64,000 bases of DNA from Marinobacter sp. F4216 (lineage in GTDB: Bacteria; Pseudomonadota; Gammaproteobacteria; Pseudomonadales; Oleiphilaceae), in assembly GCF_019931195.1 (NCBI RefSeq), contig NZ_JAIOUO010000004.1, positions 186,001 to 250,000 on the forward strand, in the 5' to 3' direction. Each line of letters begins with the position of its first letter. Positions within the stretch are counted from its first letter, which is position 1. Below the pieces are notes generated by a model. It did not search any database and had not been told where the DNA came from. It saw nothing but the letters and a program-made list of their open reading frames with translations. Shown in pieces: positions 24,000 to 33,849 of the stretch. The position numbers and the translations under genes are program-made.

Positions 24000-24812
24000 A
24001 TGACTGATGTTCAAAACGTTCGCCTATGGAACCGGCCTTCGATTCTGACCCTGGCCACCGCCCTGCTGCTCGCACTCTCCCTGACGGGAAACACGGCTCA
24101 GGCGCAAACAGACACACGAATCTACGACGTACAGAATCGCGCTGCTGAAGACATCGCAAGCCAGATCCGTGATCTCTACCAGGACACATCCATGACCGTC
24201 ACCGCAAGGGGGCAGCGGCTCGTGGTTCGGGGGGACAGCCAGATTCTGGAGGAAGTTGGCACACTGGTCACCGTGCTGGACGTGGCGCCGGTTCAACTGA
24301 GAGTGACGGTTCGATCCAGGGAGGATATTGGCGGTAAACGCTCCGGCGCGGGAGTCTCCGGCTCCTCCAACCAGCTGACACTGAATGCCGAACGCAAGGT
24401 CATCAGCACCAGCAGCTCCCGACAGCGAAGCCTGATTGTGCAGGACGGTCAGTCCGCCCACATCACCTCCGGCCAGGTCCGTACCCTGCCCTTCGCCATT
24501 CAGGGAGGGCGCAACCCGGCGGCCATACTGGAACGGGTTGAGACCCGCAGCGGTTTCCTGGTCAGCCCGCAGATGATTTCCGACCAGGCGATTGAGTTGA
24601 ACATTATGTCGTTCGAGGAAGACCCCGCGGCCCTACCGGGCTACGACACCGAAGCGGTGGTTACCATGCGGCGGGTAGAGCCCGGCCAATGGGTGTCACT
24701 GGGCAGCACATCAACCCAAACGAGCAATCGGCAATCCGGCATAACGTACAGTGTGAATGGCAATCAGGCCCAGTCCATGAGCTACGAAGTGAAAGTAGAT
24801 ATCCTGCCCTGA
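24000..24812 (+). CDS. Secretin-like periplasmic protein (N0/N1 domains plus short beta part)
   Basis: 270 residues with a signal peptide (to about residue 36, ending A-Q-A-Q). DTRIYDVQNRAAEDIASQIRDLYQD...ARGQRLVVRGDSQILEEVGTLVTVLDVAPVQLRVTVR resembles the N0/NolW-type modules of type II/III secretion and pilus secretins, and the second half has secretin-domain-like strands (QSAHITSGQVRTLP...). It is about half the length of a real secretin, and no other secretion or pilus genes are adjacent. It may be a stand-alone pilotin-like or degenerate secretin, function unknown. It is divergent from the DAHP synthase leader. Confidence 0.68.
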   Translation: MTDVQNVRLWNRPSILTLATALLLALSLTGNTAQAQTDTRIYDVQNRAAEDIASQIRDLYQDTSMTVTARGQRLVVRGDSQILEEVGTLVTVLDVAPVQLRVTVRSREDIGGKRSGAGVSGSSNQLTLNAERKVISTSSSRQRSLIVQDGQSAHITSGQVRTLPFAIQGGRNPAAILERVETRSGFLVSPQMISDQAIELNIMSFEEDPAALPGYDTEAVVTMRRVEPGQWVSLGSTSTQTSNRQSGITYSVNGNQAQSMSYEVKVDILP

Positions 24813-24815
24813 CGG

Positions 24816-25307
24816 TCAGGCATGAAGTTCATGCAGAAGCACGTCCCGGGCCTCGTTGATCTTGGCCGCTAAATAGTCGTTTCCGCCGCGGTCCGGGTGG
24901 AGCTTCTGTATCAGCCGGCGGTGGGCAGCAACGATCTCGTCCTCGCCACAACCAGGGGCGACGCCAAGAACCTCGCAAGCCTCCGACCGGGTCATCATCG
25001 AACGGTCAACCGGACCCTGTTGCCGGCCCTGCCTGGGGCCATGACTACCCGGCCCCAGATGTTCTTTGACGCGAGGCACCAGCGACAGCAACCCCGGCAG
25101 TTTGCGCAATAAGGGAATAAGTGCTGCGACGGCGGCAGTTAACACGTGCACCCTGCCGGTCAGCACCATAAACAGCAGCAGCGCCCCACCAGCCACCAAC
25201 GCGATTTTCCAGACAGCGTCCTTTTTCTTCTCCGGGCTGAGCGCCCCCCACTTCTTGAGGATAACGAAGGCGGCGGCCGTCAGTGCGATGCCCAGAATCC
25301 AGTGCAT
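24816..25307 (-). CDS. Membrane-anchored J-domain protein
   Basis: 163 residues from the ATG at 25307, which has AAGGG 6-7 nt upstream. Two hydrophobic helices occupy roughly residues 1-18 and 33-63. A basic Gly-rich linker follows, then a C-terminal J domain (~105-163) with the H-P-D motif in IQKLHPDRGG. It would stimulate an Hsp70 (DnaK-type) partner at the inner membrane, like the Pam18/DjlB-type proteins. Its stop codon lies 3 nt from the convergent secretin-like gene. Confidence 0.82.
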   Translation of the reverse strand: MHWILGIALTAAAFVILKKWGALSPEKKKDAVWKIALVAGGALLLFMVLTGRVHVLTAAVAALIPLLRKLPGLLSLVPRVKEHLGPGSHGPRQGRQQGPVDRSMMTRSEACEVLGVAPGCGEDEIVAAHRRLIQKLHPDRGGNDYLAAKINEARDVLLHELHA

Positions 25308-25596
25308 GGTCAATCCCTTGGAAACAAACAGATACGTATTGTGTCACTTGAAGATGCCACGGTTCCAGCACAAAGCCAATCGCACAACCAATCCATTCGT
25401 ACTGGTCTGTACGTAATGGGGCGGGCAATCGAGTGACAAAACCAGGCCCGTTTTGTAGGATGCTACCCTTTTCAGGGCAGATGCCAATCAGCAAAGACCT
25501 TGAGGTGGTTGCGGTTACCAGGCCGTGACAGCGCCGGTCTGTTGATTGGCCTGAACTCTTAACCAGACTGAACTCCGTTTTTCAGGACCCGTCATT

Positions 25597-26700
25597 ATGC
25601 GCACAGCTTCCCGCTTCGTGATCGTACTCATTTTTCTCGGTGCCGTTCTCGGTGGCATCTTTGGCTACAAGTTCTACCAGTTCAGCCAGTTCAAGGAGAT
25701 GATGAGCAAGCCGCAGCCGCCGGTTCAGATTTCCGCGGTTGACGCGACAAAGGAATTCTGGACTCCGGCCATCAAAGCCGTTGGCAGCATCGAGGCGGTG
25801 AATGGTGTTCAGGTGGCCAACGAGGTGCCGGGTGTTATTCAGTCCATCAATTTTGAATCCGGCGACTCCGTCAAACAGGGCGACGTCCTGATCCGACTGA
25901 ACACCGACATCGATGAAGCGGCGCTGAGAACCCGTCGTGCAGAGGCGGAGCTGGCCGCTCAGGAATTCAAGCGCGTGTCGGACCTGCTACCCAAGCGGGC
26001 GGTATCCCAGTCCCAGTATGACGAAGCCAAGGCCAACTTTGACGCAGCCCGGGCCAGGGTTAACGAAGCCGAGGCCACGCTGAGCAAGAAGGTGATTCGC
26101 GCTCCGTTCGACGGCACCCTCGGCATTCGCATGGTGGACCAGGGCGAATACATCGCCACCGGCACGCCGATTGTCGAGGTCAACATGCTGGACCCGATCT
26201 ACGTGGATTACACACTGTCTGAAAAGAACCTGCCGGAAGTGGCCACCGGCTACCCGGTGGTTGCCACCGTAGCAGCGGTACCGGACCAGCAGTTTGCCGG
26301 TGAAGTCAGCGCCATTAACACCTCGGTGAACCCGGAAACCCGTACAGTGCGTATCCGCGCCACCGTGAGCAACGACGGCAACCAGCTGCGCCCGGGCATG
26401 TTCGCCACCGTGATGACCCGCCAGCCGAAAGACGACGAAGTGATTACCGTGCCTCGTACTGCGGTGTCCTACAACACCTACGGTGACTTTGTCTTTGTGG
26501 TGGAGGAAAACGACGAGGGCATTCTGGTGGTGAACCGTCGGACCGTGGACACCGGTGAGACCCGAGAAGGCCGTGTCGCGGTTCTGTCCGGCCTGGAAGA
26601 AGGCGAGACTGTGGTGTCCAAGGGTCTGCTCCGCCTGCGCGCCGGCCAGTCGGTGGAAATTCAGCAGGAGGCGGATGCCGCCGCGGAGGCCACTGACTGA
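25597..26700 (+). CDS. RND efflux periplasmic adaptor (membrane fusion protein)
   Basis: 367 residues with one N-terminal membrane helix (res ~7-28), a biotinyl-lipoyl-like hairpin (VANEVPGVIQSINFESGDSVKQGDVLIRLN), a coiled-coil arm (~105-155), the paired lipoyl half (VIRAPFDGTLGIRMVDQGEYIATGTPIVEV) and beta-barrel domains. This is the MexA/AcrA order, in the branch that pairs with HAE1 pumps without an outer-membrane gene nearby. Its stop overlaps the pump start by one base (TGATG), so the two are co-translated. Confidence 0.93.
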   Translation: MRTASRFVIVLIFLGAVLGGIFGYKFYQFSQFKEMMSKPQPPVQISAVDATKEFWTPAIKAVGSIEAVNGVQVANEVPGVIQSINFESGDSVKQGDVLIRLNTDIDEAALRTRRAEAELAAQEFKRVSDLLPKRAVSQSQYDEAKANFDAARARVNEAEATLSKKVIRAPFDGTLGIRMVDQGEYIATGTPIVEVNMLDPIYVDYTLSEKNLPEVATGYPVVATVAAVPDQQFAGEVSAINTSVNPETRTVRIRATVSNDGNQLRPGMFATVMTRQPKDDEVITVPRTAVSYNTYGDFVFVVEENDEGILVVNRRTVDTGETREGRVAVLSGLEEGETVVSKGLLRLRAGQSVEIQQEADAAAEATD

Positions 26701-29700
26701 TGAAATTCACCGACATATTTATCCACCGTCCAGTATTGTCGACGGTGGTCAGCCTGTTGATCCTGCTGCTCGGTGCCCGGGCCGCACTGGAAATGGAAAT
26801 CCGCCAGTACCCGGAGCTGGAAAGCACTACAGTGACGGTGACCACCGCCTATCCTGGCGCCAGCTCGGATCTGGTCAAGGGATTCATCACCACACCGCTG
26901 CAGCAGGCCATTGCCGAGGCCAGTGGCATTGATTACCTGACCTCGACCAGCTCCCAGGGCGTTTCCACCATCGAAGCAAATATGGTGCTGAACTACGATG
27001 CCAACGATGCGCTGGCGGAAATCCAGGCCAAGGTGGCCAGTCAGCGTAACGTGCTGCCTGCCGAAGCCCAGGATCCGGTGATCACCTCCACCACTGGCGA
27101 TTCCACGGCCCTGATGTACATCGCCTTTTACAGCGAAGAGCTGGCCGTACCGCAGATCACCGATTACCTCACCCGGGTGGTTCAGCCCCGCTTGCAGGCA
27201 CTGTCCGGCGTGGGCAAGGCCGACCTGATCGGCCGCAAGTACGCGCTGCGAGTCTGGCTGGATCCGGAGCGGTTGGCCGCGGTGGACATGACCCCACCAG
27301 AAGTGGCCGCCAAACTGCGGGCCAACAACTACCAGGCAGGCGTCGGCAACACCAAAGGCAAGTACACGGAAATCGCCTTGACCAGCGACACCGATGTCGC
27401 GGATCCGGATCAGTTCCGCCAGCTGGTGGTGAAGCAATCCGGCGGCACCCAGATCCGCCTGCAGGACATTGCCCGGGTGGAACTGGGCTCGGAATCCTAT
27501 GATCAGCTCGCGCTTTATAAGGGCCAGCCCGCTACGTACGTGGCTATCGAACTGGCCCCCGGCGCGAACCCACTGACCGTCGCCGGACTGGTGAAAGATA
27601 CCCTGCCGGACATTGAGAGCCAGCTGCCTTCAGGCCTGAAAGTACGCCTGTCTTACGATGCCTCCGAGTTTATTGACGACTCCATCAACGAGGTAATCAA
27701 GACGCTGCTGGAAGCCATGGTTATTGTGTTGGTGGTGGTGTTCCTGTGCCTGGGTTCAATCCGGGCGGCCATCGTTCCCTCTGTGGCGGTTCCCCTGTCG
27801 CTGATCGGGGGCGCCTTCGTCATGTTGCTGCTTGGTTTCTCCCTCAACCTGCTGACTCTGCTATCCATGGTGCTGGCCATCGGTCTGGTGGTGGACGACG
27901 CCATCATCATGGTGGAAAACGTGCACCGGCACATCGAGCAGGGAGCCTCCCGCTTCGATGCAGCGATTCAGGGCGCGCGGGAAATGGCAGTGCCCATTAT
28001 TGCAATGACCACCACCCTGGTGGCGGTCTATGCCCCGATTGGTTTCATGGGCGGCCTCGTCGGTTCTCTGTTCACCGAGTTTGCCTTTACCCTCGCCGGT
28101 GCTGTGGTCATTTCCGGTATCGTAGCGCTGACTCTGTCGCCCATGCTGTCCGGCAAGGTGCTCAAGCCTCACGGCGAATCCGGCATGTTCGAGCAGGTAG
28201 TCGAACGCTCCTTCAACGGCCTCGCCAACGGCTACAAGAAAGCGCTTGGTTCCATGATGGAAACCAAGTCGGTGGTGGTATTTTTCGCCCTGGTCGTCCT
28301 GGCATCCATCTACTTCATGGCCATGATGAGCAAGAGTGAACTGGCCCCCACCGAAGACCAGAGCATTTTGTTCTATCAGGGCCTCGGTCCTCAGACAGCA
28401 ACCCTGGATTACCTGCAGGAACACGGTGATGAGATGCAGGACCGCATGTCCCAGCTTCCGGGGTACAGCGAGGACTTCATGATCATCGGCTTTACCGGAC
28501 CGAATGCCGTGTTCGGTGGTTACAAGCTCGAGCCCTGGAGTCAACGAGAGGTCTCGCAGTTCGAGGTTCAGCCCATGCTGGATGCCGAACTTAAGAAAGT
28601 AACGGGGCTGCAGACGGCCGTGTTCCCGCGCCCCTCCCTGCCGGGTGCGGGCGGCGGCCTGCCGTTCCAGTTCGTGATCACCACCGGCAACGATTATGCC
28701 CAGCTCGATCAGGTGGCCAGTGAAATACTCGGCGAGGCGATGGGCAGTGGCAACTTCATGTTCCTGCGCAAGTCGATCAACTTCGACCGTCCCGTCACCC
28801 GTATTCATGTGGACCGGGACCGGGTCGCGGACCTTGGCCTGTCCATGCAGGATGTCGGTCAGGTACTTTCCAGCATGCTTGGCGGCGGCTACATCAACCG
28901 CTTCAGCATGGAAGGTCGCTCTTATCAGGTGATTCCTCAGGTGGAGCAAAGCTTCCGTCTGGACGAACAGGCCCTGAACGACTACTACGTACGAGCCGAT
29001 TCGGGCGAACTGGTTCCGCTCGGCAGCGTGGTCAGCTTCAACCGGGACATCGAACCCTCGAGCCGAACCCAGCTGAACCAGCAGAACTCGGTCACCCTCG
29101 AAGGCGTGGTTATGCCGGGCGTGGCAGCCGGTGACGCCATGGCGTTCATGGAAAGCACCGCAGCGGAAGTTCTGCCCCAGGGCTTCACTTACGATTACAC
29201 CGGCCAGAGCCGCCAGTTGGCGAATCAGGGCAGCGCCCTGGTGGTGACCTTCTTCCTGTCACTGCTGGTCATCTACCTGGTGCTGGCCGCCCAGTTCGAA
29301 AGCTGGCGTGATCCGTTCATCATCCTGGTGTCGGTCCCCATGTCGGTGGCGGGCGCCATGGCCTTTATCGTGCTCGGCTTTACCAGCATGAACATTTACA
29401 GCCAGGTAGGTTTGATCACCCTGATCGGGGTGGTTTCCAAGAACGGCATCCTGATCGTTGAGTTCGCCAACAAGCTGCAGATTGAGCAGGGCCTCAGCAA
29501 AACCAAGGCCGTGGTGGAAGCGGCAGCCATCCGGCTGCGTCCGATCATCATGACCTCACTGGCGCTGATCTTCGCCATGATCCCGCTGCTGATCGCCATC
29601 GGCCCCGGAGCGGAGAGCCGGTTTGCCATCGGCCTTACCATCAGCGCGGGCCTTGGCATAGGTACCCTGTTCACCATCTTCGTGCTGCCAGCGTTCTACA

Positions 29701-29738
29701 TACTGCTGGCCCGGGACCACAGCAAAACGGCTCACTGA
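26700..29738 (+). CDS. RND-family efflux permease (HAE1 type)
   Basis: A 1012-residue, twelve-helix proton-driven pump of the inner membrane. It begins FTDIFIHRPVLSTVVSLLILLLGA. The helix 4 proton-relay Asp pair is in GLVVDDAIIMVENV, and the second half contains ISQVGLITLIGVVSKNGILIVEFAN-like and RPIIMTSLALIFAMIPL stretches. It exports hydrophobic or amphipathic compounds through a tripartite complex with the adaptor upstream and a TolC-type channel encoded elsewhere. Substrates are unknown. A terminator follows immediately. Confidence 0.95.
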   Translation: MKFTDIFIHRPVLSTVVSLLILLLGARAALEMEIRQYPELESTTVTVTTAYPGASSDLVKGFITTPLQQAIAEASGIDYLTSTSSQGVSTIEANMVLNYDANDALAEIQAKVASQRNVLPAEAQDPVITSTTGDSTALMYIAFYSEELAVPQITDYLTRVVQPRLQALSGVGKADLIGRKYALRVWLDPERLAAVDMTPPEVAAKLRANNYQAGVGNTKGKYTEIALTSDTDVADPDQFRQLVVKQSGGTQIRLQDIARVELGSESYDQLALYKGQPATYVAIELAPGANPLTVAGLVKDTLPDIESQLPSGLKVRLSYDASEFIDDSINEVIKTLLEAMVIVLVVVFLCLGSIRAAIVPSVAVPLSLIGGAFVMLLLGFSLNLLTLLSMVLAIGLVVDDAIIMVENVHRHIEQGASRFDAAIQGAREMAVPIIAMTTTLVAVYAPIGFMGGLVGSLFTEFAFTLAGAVVISGIVALTLSPMLSGKVLKPHGESGMFEQVVERSFNGLANGYKKALGSMMETKSVVVFFALVVLASIYFMAMMSKSELAPTEDQSILFYQGLGPQTATLDYLQEHGDEMQDRMSQLPGYSEDFMIIGFTGPNAVFGGYKLEPWSQREVSQFEVQPMLDAELKKVTGLQTAVFPRPSLPGAGGGLPFQFVITTGNDYAQLDQVASEILGEAMGSGNFMFLRKSINFDRPVTRIHVDRDRVADLGLSMQDVGQVLSSMLGGGYINRFSMEGRSYQVIPQVEQSFRLDEQALNDYYVRADSGELVPLGSVVSFNRDIEPSSRTQLNQQNSVTLEGVVMPGVAAGDAMAFMESTAAEVLPQGFTYDYTGQSRQLANQGSALVVTFFLSLLVIYLVLAAQFESWRDPFIILVSVPMSVAGAMAFIVLGFTSMNIYSQVGLITLIGVVSKNGILIVEFANKLQIEQGLSKTKAVVEAAAIRLRPIIMTSLALIFAMIPLLIAIGPGAESRFAIGLTISAGLGIGTLFTIFVLPAFYILLARDHSKTAH

Positions 29739-29753
29739 TCAAGGTCGAACTAA

Positions 29754-29791
29754 AAGCCCGGTCACTGCAAAGTGCACCGGGCTTTTTTTCA
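29754..29791 (+). terminator. Terminator of the RND efflux operon
   Basis: Stem AAAAGCCCGGT / ACCGGGCTTTT with inner pairs CACTG-type, followed by a run of seven T, 15 nt after the pump stop. Confidence 0.85.
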
Positions 29792-29886
29792 GCATTCAGA
29801 AAAGGACAAGCACCTTTCTACCCTCTGGCCAATAAGTTAGGCTGTTATCGCATCCTCCCATGCATTACTGAGAGCAAGCCAACGTC

Positions 29887-30201
29887 GTGACTCTGGGTTC
29901 CCTATTCTGGCTTTTCCTGGCCGGCTTTGCCGTCTGGTACTGGTGGCGGGCCAAGGCCATCAAGGATTTTGTCCTGCAAGCCGCACATCGATACTGCAAG
30001 AGTATGGATGTGATGCTGCTGGACGATGCCGTCTACCTGCGTGGCTTGTGGTTCAAGCGGGACGACAACGGTCGTATCCGGGTCTGGCGCCGTTTCCTGT
30101 TCGACTTTACCTCCACCGGCGAAGAGCGCTACACTGGTCGGGTCATCATGCTCGGCCAGCGCATCCTGCACATGGAACTGGACCCCCACCGCTTTTCCTG
30201 A
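29887..30201 (+). CDS. DUF3301 family protein
   Basis: 104 residues, GTG start. One N-terminal membrane helix (LFWLFLAGFAVWYWWRAK) is followed by a basic, cytosolic-looking domain with FVLQAAHRYCKSMDVMLLDDAVYLRGLWFKRDDNGRIRVWRRFLFDFTSTGEERYTGRV, which is the DUF3301 pattern common in gammaproteobacteria. No function is known for the family. It stands between the efflux and lipase units. Confidence 0.82.
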   Translation: MTLGSLFWLFLAGFAVWYWWRAKAIKDFVLQAAHRYCKSMDVMLLDDAVYLRGLWFKRDDNGRIRVWRRFLFDFTSTGEERYTGRVIMLGQRILHMELDPHRFS

Positions 30202-30313
30202 GCCCTCCCCCAAATGGGCGATACCCGCCTCTCCCCCATCGGCGAATACTTGATCCCGCATTAAAGACCGATGGCTGCATGGGCAGCCGTTACAAAAACA
30301 ACAGGAGTCAATT

Positions 30314-31240
30314 ATGCGTTCCCGTATGACCGCAGCGATTACGCTGGGGCTCGTATTGCTGTCAGCCTCATTCTTTTCACACGCAAGCTATACCAACACC
30401 CGCTACCCCATCGTGCTTGTCCACGGCGTTACCGGATTCGACACCATCGGCGGCCTGATCAACTATTTCCACACCATTCCCTGGAACCTGAGACGCAGCG
30501 GTGCCACCGTGCATAACGCCAGCGTCTCGTTCGTCAACAGCAGTGAGAAGCGCGGCCAGCAACTGGCCAGTTTCGTCAACAGTCTTGGCTACTCCAAGGT
30601 CAACCTGATGGCACACAGCCAGGGCGCGCCCACCTCCCGGGTCACCGCCTCGCTGATTCCTCACAAGATCGCCTCCATCACCTCCATCAACGGGGTGAAC
30701 AAGGGTTCCAAGGTAGCCGACGTGATTCGCGGCATCATTCCACCTGGCAGTTATGTGGAAGGTGGCGCGGATGCCATTGCCCGCGCCCTGGGCGACATTG
30801 TGAACGAGCTGTCCGACGCCAATAACCCGCAGGATGGTGTTGCTGCGCTGGAAACCCTGACCACACGGGGTACCACCGCGCTGAACGACGCTCTTGGCTG
30901 GAAAGGCGTGAACAAATCCTCTTGCTCCGGCACGTCCGAAGACGTCTGGATCAACGGCAACAAGATCAAGTTCTTCTCCTGGACCGGCCGAGGCATCTGG
31001 ACCAACATTCTGGACGTTTCCGACCCGTTCCTTGGCATCACCTCCAAGGCTTTCGGCAGTGAGCCCAGCGATGGTCTGGTTGGCGTCTGCGCAACCATGA
31101 TGGGCCGTGTCATCGGCACCCATTACGACATGAACCACGTGGATGCCATCAACCATATCCTGGGCAATCGTTCGATCTGGGTAAACCCGGTCTCCCTGTA
31201 CCGCAACCAGGCTAATCGTCTGAAAAACCGCGGCCTGTAA
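30314..31240 (+). CDS. lipA: Secreted triacylglycerol lipase (subfamily I.1/I.2)
   Basis: 308 residues with a signal peptide ending around S-H-A-S25. It hydrolyses long-chain triglycerides after Sec export and type II secretion. Visible elements are the oxyanion-hole motif VLVHGVTGFDTI, the nucleophile elbow A-H-S102-Q-G in MAHSQGAPTSR, the calcium/acid region DPFLG...SDGLVG, a catalytic His in THYDMNHVDAINH, and two Cys (CSG, GVCAT) for the conserved disulfide. Pseudomonas lipases usually have GHSHG; the Q here is seen in other I.1-type lipases. The foldase gene follows after 12 nt. Confidence 0.92.
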   Translation: MRSRMTAAITLGLVLLSASFFSHASYTNTRYPIVLVHGVTGFDTIGGLINYFHTIPWNLRRSGATVHNASVSFVNSSEKRGQQLASFVNSLGYSKVNLMAHSQGAPTSRVTASLIPHKIASITSINGVNKGSKVADVIRGIIPPGSYVEGGADAIARALGDIVNELSDANNPQDGVAALETLTTRGTTALNDALGWKGVNKSSCSGTSEDVWINGNKIKFFSWTGRGIWTNILDVSDPFLGITSKAFGSEPSDGLVGVCATMMGRVIGTHYDMNHVDAINHILGNRSIWVNPVSLYRNQANRLKNRGL

Positions 31241-31252
31241 TTCGAGGTAGGC

Positions 31253-32359
31253 ATGAGACATCGTCCGTTGTTAAACCGTCGATGGCTCTCCGGCATCGCA
31301 CTGTCAGCCCTGGTGGCTGGCAGTGCCATGTGGTTCCACCTGTCGGAGACCCGTACCGAAGTTCCGTTCGAACCGGGCGTTACCCGTGAGGTTCCCCAAC
31401 CGGCGCCCCCCCCGGCCAAGTCAGCGCCGGAAACGCTGGAAGCCTGGCTGGGGAATCCTGACCAGTTTGCCGACGTGGTGGCAGCACGCACCCCGGCATC
31501 CCTCGGGCCCAGGCCCTTCGCCACCTCCCTTGAGGGTACCGAAATCGATGGCGCCCTGAAGGCTGACCACAACGGCGAACTGATCGTCGATCTCGAAACC
31601 CGGGATTTTTTCGACTACTTCATGAGTACCGTCGGCGAGGTGCCGCCGGAGGTTGCCCTGGAACAGGTCCGTGCACTTGCCTACAACAACTTGCCGGAAT
31701 CAGCCGCCAGGCAGGCGATGGCAATACTGGATCAGTACCTGCATTTCAAAGAACAGGCGGTACTGATGCAGCAAAGGCCGCTCGACCCGTCACGACAGAG
31801 TGATCCTGCCTACCAACGGGAGATGCTGCAGCAGGCGTTTGCCGAACTCAGGCAACTCAGGCAATCCATTTTCAGTCCGGATGTTCATCAGGCCTTCTTT
31901 GGCCTGGAGGAAGCGTATGGCGAATACACCCTGGCAACGATCGACCTCGCCAGCCGCGAGGACCTCGGTACCGAAGCCAAGGCGGCGCTCGCCACCTGGC
32001 ACCGGAACCAGTTACCGGAACCCCTGCGAGTCACCGAACAGGAAATGCTGGCAAGCCAGCAGGAAAATCTGCAGCGCATGGACATCATCGAAAGCTCGGT
32101 GTCAGCGGAATCCGCAGGTCAGCAACTGCTGGAGCGCGGCATGTCTCCGGTCGCTGCCGCCGAAGTGACCTCTTACCTGAACCAACGGGATGCGTTTGAA
32201 AAGCGCTTTGACCAGTTCAAGATCGCACTGTCTCAACTGGAGACCTCTGGCCTCGCCCCGGACGATGAGTCCAGCCAGACCGAGGAACTGATTCAGCGTT
32301 ACTTCCCGGACCAGAAGCTTCAGACCTGGGCCAGGCTCCAGCTTTTGAGCAGTAATTGA
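31253..32359 (+). CDS. lifO: Lipase-specific foldase (lipase chaperone)
   Basis: 368 residues. An N-terminal membrane anchor (about 12-28) is followed by a Pro/Ala-rich linker and an extended helical periplasmic domain. The diagnostic motif R117-x-x-F-D-Y-F-M-S-T-x-G-E129 is present. It folds LipA in the periplasm before secretion, so lipase and foldase must be made together; the 12-nt gap in one operon fits. The last ~200 residues are almost all helical, as in the Burkholderia and Pseudomonas proteins. Confidence 0.92.
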   Translation: MRHRPLLNRRWLSGIALSALVAGSAMWFHLSETRTEVPFEPGVTREVPQPAPPPAKSAPETLEAWLGNPDQFADVVAARTPASLGPRPFATSLEGTEIDGALKADHNGELIVDLETRDFFDYFMSTVGEVPPEVALEQVRALAYNNLPESAARQAMAILDQYLHFKEQAVLMQQRPLDPSRQSDPAYQREMLQQAFAELRQLRQSIFSPDVHQAFFGLEEAYGEYTLATIDLASREDLGTEAKAALATWHRNQLPEPLRVTEQEMLASQQENLQRMDIIESSVSAESAGQQLLERGMSPVAAAEVTSYLNQRDAFEKRFDQFKIALSQLETSGLAPDDESSQTEELIQRYFPDQKLQTWARLQLLSSN

Positions 32360-32436
32360 TCAGAATGTGGACCCACTCCCGCCCAATGTTCGACAGCCAA
32401 CGTACACTGACAAGGCCAGGGACAGGGCGGGCACAC

Positions 32437-33849
32437 GTGGACACGCAGGTTATTCGATCTCAGCAGGCAGCGGGCTTCCGCCGCCTGCGCTTCAGTCAGG
32501 AACTGGAACCCCGGTATCAGGAGTTCCGCGCTTCCGTGGTTCGTGACCGGGCCAGGCTGGTGTCTGCCGCTGGCCTGATGCTGTTCTCGTCCTTCATCCT
32601 CGCCGATCTGTTGCTCCTTCCTGCCGAACTGGCAAGCGTCACCATCGCTATCCGGCTGTGGCTGACACTGCCAACGATTACGGTGGTCTGGTGGCTGTCC
32701 TTCTGCCACAAGCCGGCCAACATCCTGTTCGAACATCTTTACACCCTGGCCTATCTCATCGGCGGGCTGAGCGTTGTGGCCATTATTGCCGCGGCCCGGG
32801 TCCGGGACTTTCCTCTGCCCTACGAGGGTATGCTGCTGATACTGATGTTCGGCTACTTCGCCATGGGCCTGCCGTTTTTCGCGGTGTCCATTGCCTCGGC
32901 CCTCATCATCGCCACCTATGTTGCCGCGGAGTTAGCCACCGGGCATCCCGTCACGCCCCTGCTGGTCAACCTGTTTTTCATCCTGACCGCCAACACCATT
33001 GGCATGGTGGGTTCCTGGCTGAGCGAATATCGGCACCGCGCCCACTTCCTCGACCAGAAGCTGATCGAGTTACTGCACCAGAGTGCAAAAGAAGAGAGCG
33101 AGCAAAAGGGACGATTGATTTCCGTGGCCAGCCACGACCTACGGCAGCCGCTGAATGTCATCGCATTGATGCTGGACAATCTCTCGCAAGCCCGACTGTC
33201 GGCCACTCACCTGTCCCTGATCCAGCGGCTTCAGCGCACTGTGGGGCATTTCCGCCAGCTGCTGAGCAACGTGCTCGACGTTTCCAGGCTGCATGAAGGC
33301 ATGGTTTGTCCCCAGAACGAAGGTTTCACACTCACCCCGCTGATCGGACAACTGATTGACCTGACCGTGGATCAGGCAGCGATCCACCGAATAACCCTGA
33401 AGCAGGACACCATCCCGGCCAACCTGAGGGTCCATGCCGATCCGGATCTGCTGCTGCGGGTCCTGCAGAATCTGGTATTCAATGCCATTGATCACAGCGG
33501 GGGCCGTAATATACGTGTCTCTGCCAATCAGCGCGGTGATACGGTGCGGATAGAGATCAGCGATGATGGCGGCGGGCTGGATGACCGAATCAAACCGGAC
33601 GTATTCAAACCCTACATCCGTGGCGAACATGGGCCGGACCACCCCGCCGGCCTGGGTCTCGGACTGGCCATTGTGCAACAGCTGACACAGATGATGGGAG
33701 GGCGCTGCGGCGTTCGTTCATACCCTACCCAGGGCAGCAGCTTCTGGGTGGAACTGGCGGTCGCACCACCCCCTGACGAAACGGCGGCGACCGCCGATGC
33801 GGCGGGTGACGTGCCCCTCAGATCCAACCCATCTGCCGTGCCTGATTAA
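32437..33849 (+). CDS. Membrane sensor histidine kinase
   Basis: 470 residues from a GTG at 32437 with a GGGCGGG-type site upstream; the frame is open back to 32356 with an ATG at 32365, so the start is uncertain. About six membrane helices (res ~40-195) are followed by a HisKA domain with the phospho-acceptor H in VASHDLRQPLNVIALML. The HATPase domain has NAIDHSGG (N box), EISDDGGGLDD (G1) and GLGLGLAIVQ (G2). The stimulus is unknown. Its 3' end overlaps a convergent response regulator by 32 nt. The pair adjoins the lipase operon and may control it, which is inference. Confidence 0.87.
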   Translation: MDTQVIRSQQAAGFRRLRFSQELEPRYQEFRASVVRDRARLVSAAGLMLFSSFILADLLLLPAELASVTIAIRLWLTLPTITVVWWLSFCHKPANILFEHLYTLAYLIGGLSVVAIIAAARVRDFPLPYEGMLLILMFGYFAMGLPFFAVSIASALIIATYVAAELATGHPVTPLLVNLFFILTANTIGMVGSWLSEYRHRAHFLDQKLIELLHQSAKEESEQKGRLISVASHDLRQPLNVIALMLDNLSQARLSATHLSLIQRLQRTVGHFRQLLSNVLDVSRLHEGMVCPQNEGFTLTPLIGQLIDLTVDQAAIHRITLKQDTIPANLRVHADPDLLLRVLQNLVFNAIDHSGGRNIRVSANQRGDTVRIEISDDGGGLDDRIKPDVFKPYIRGEHGPDHPAGLGLGLAIVQQLTQMMGGRCGVRSYPTQGSSFWVELAVAPPPDETAATADAAGDVPLRSNPSAVPD

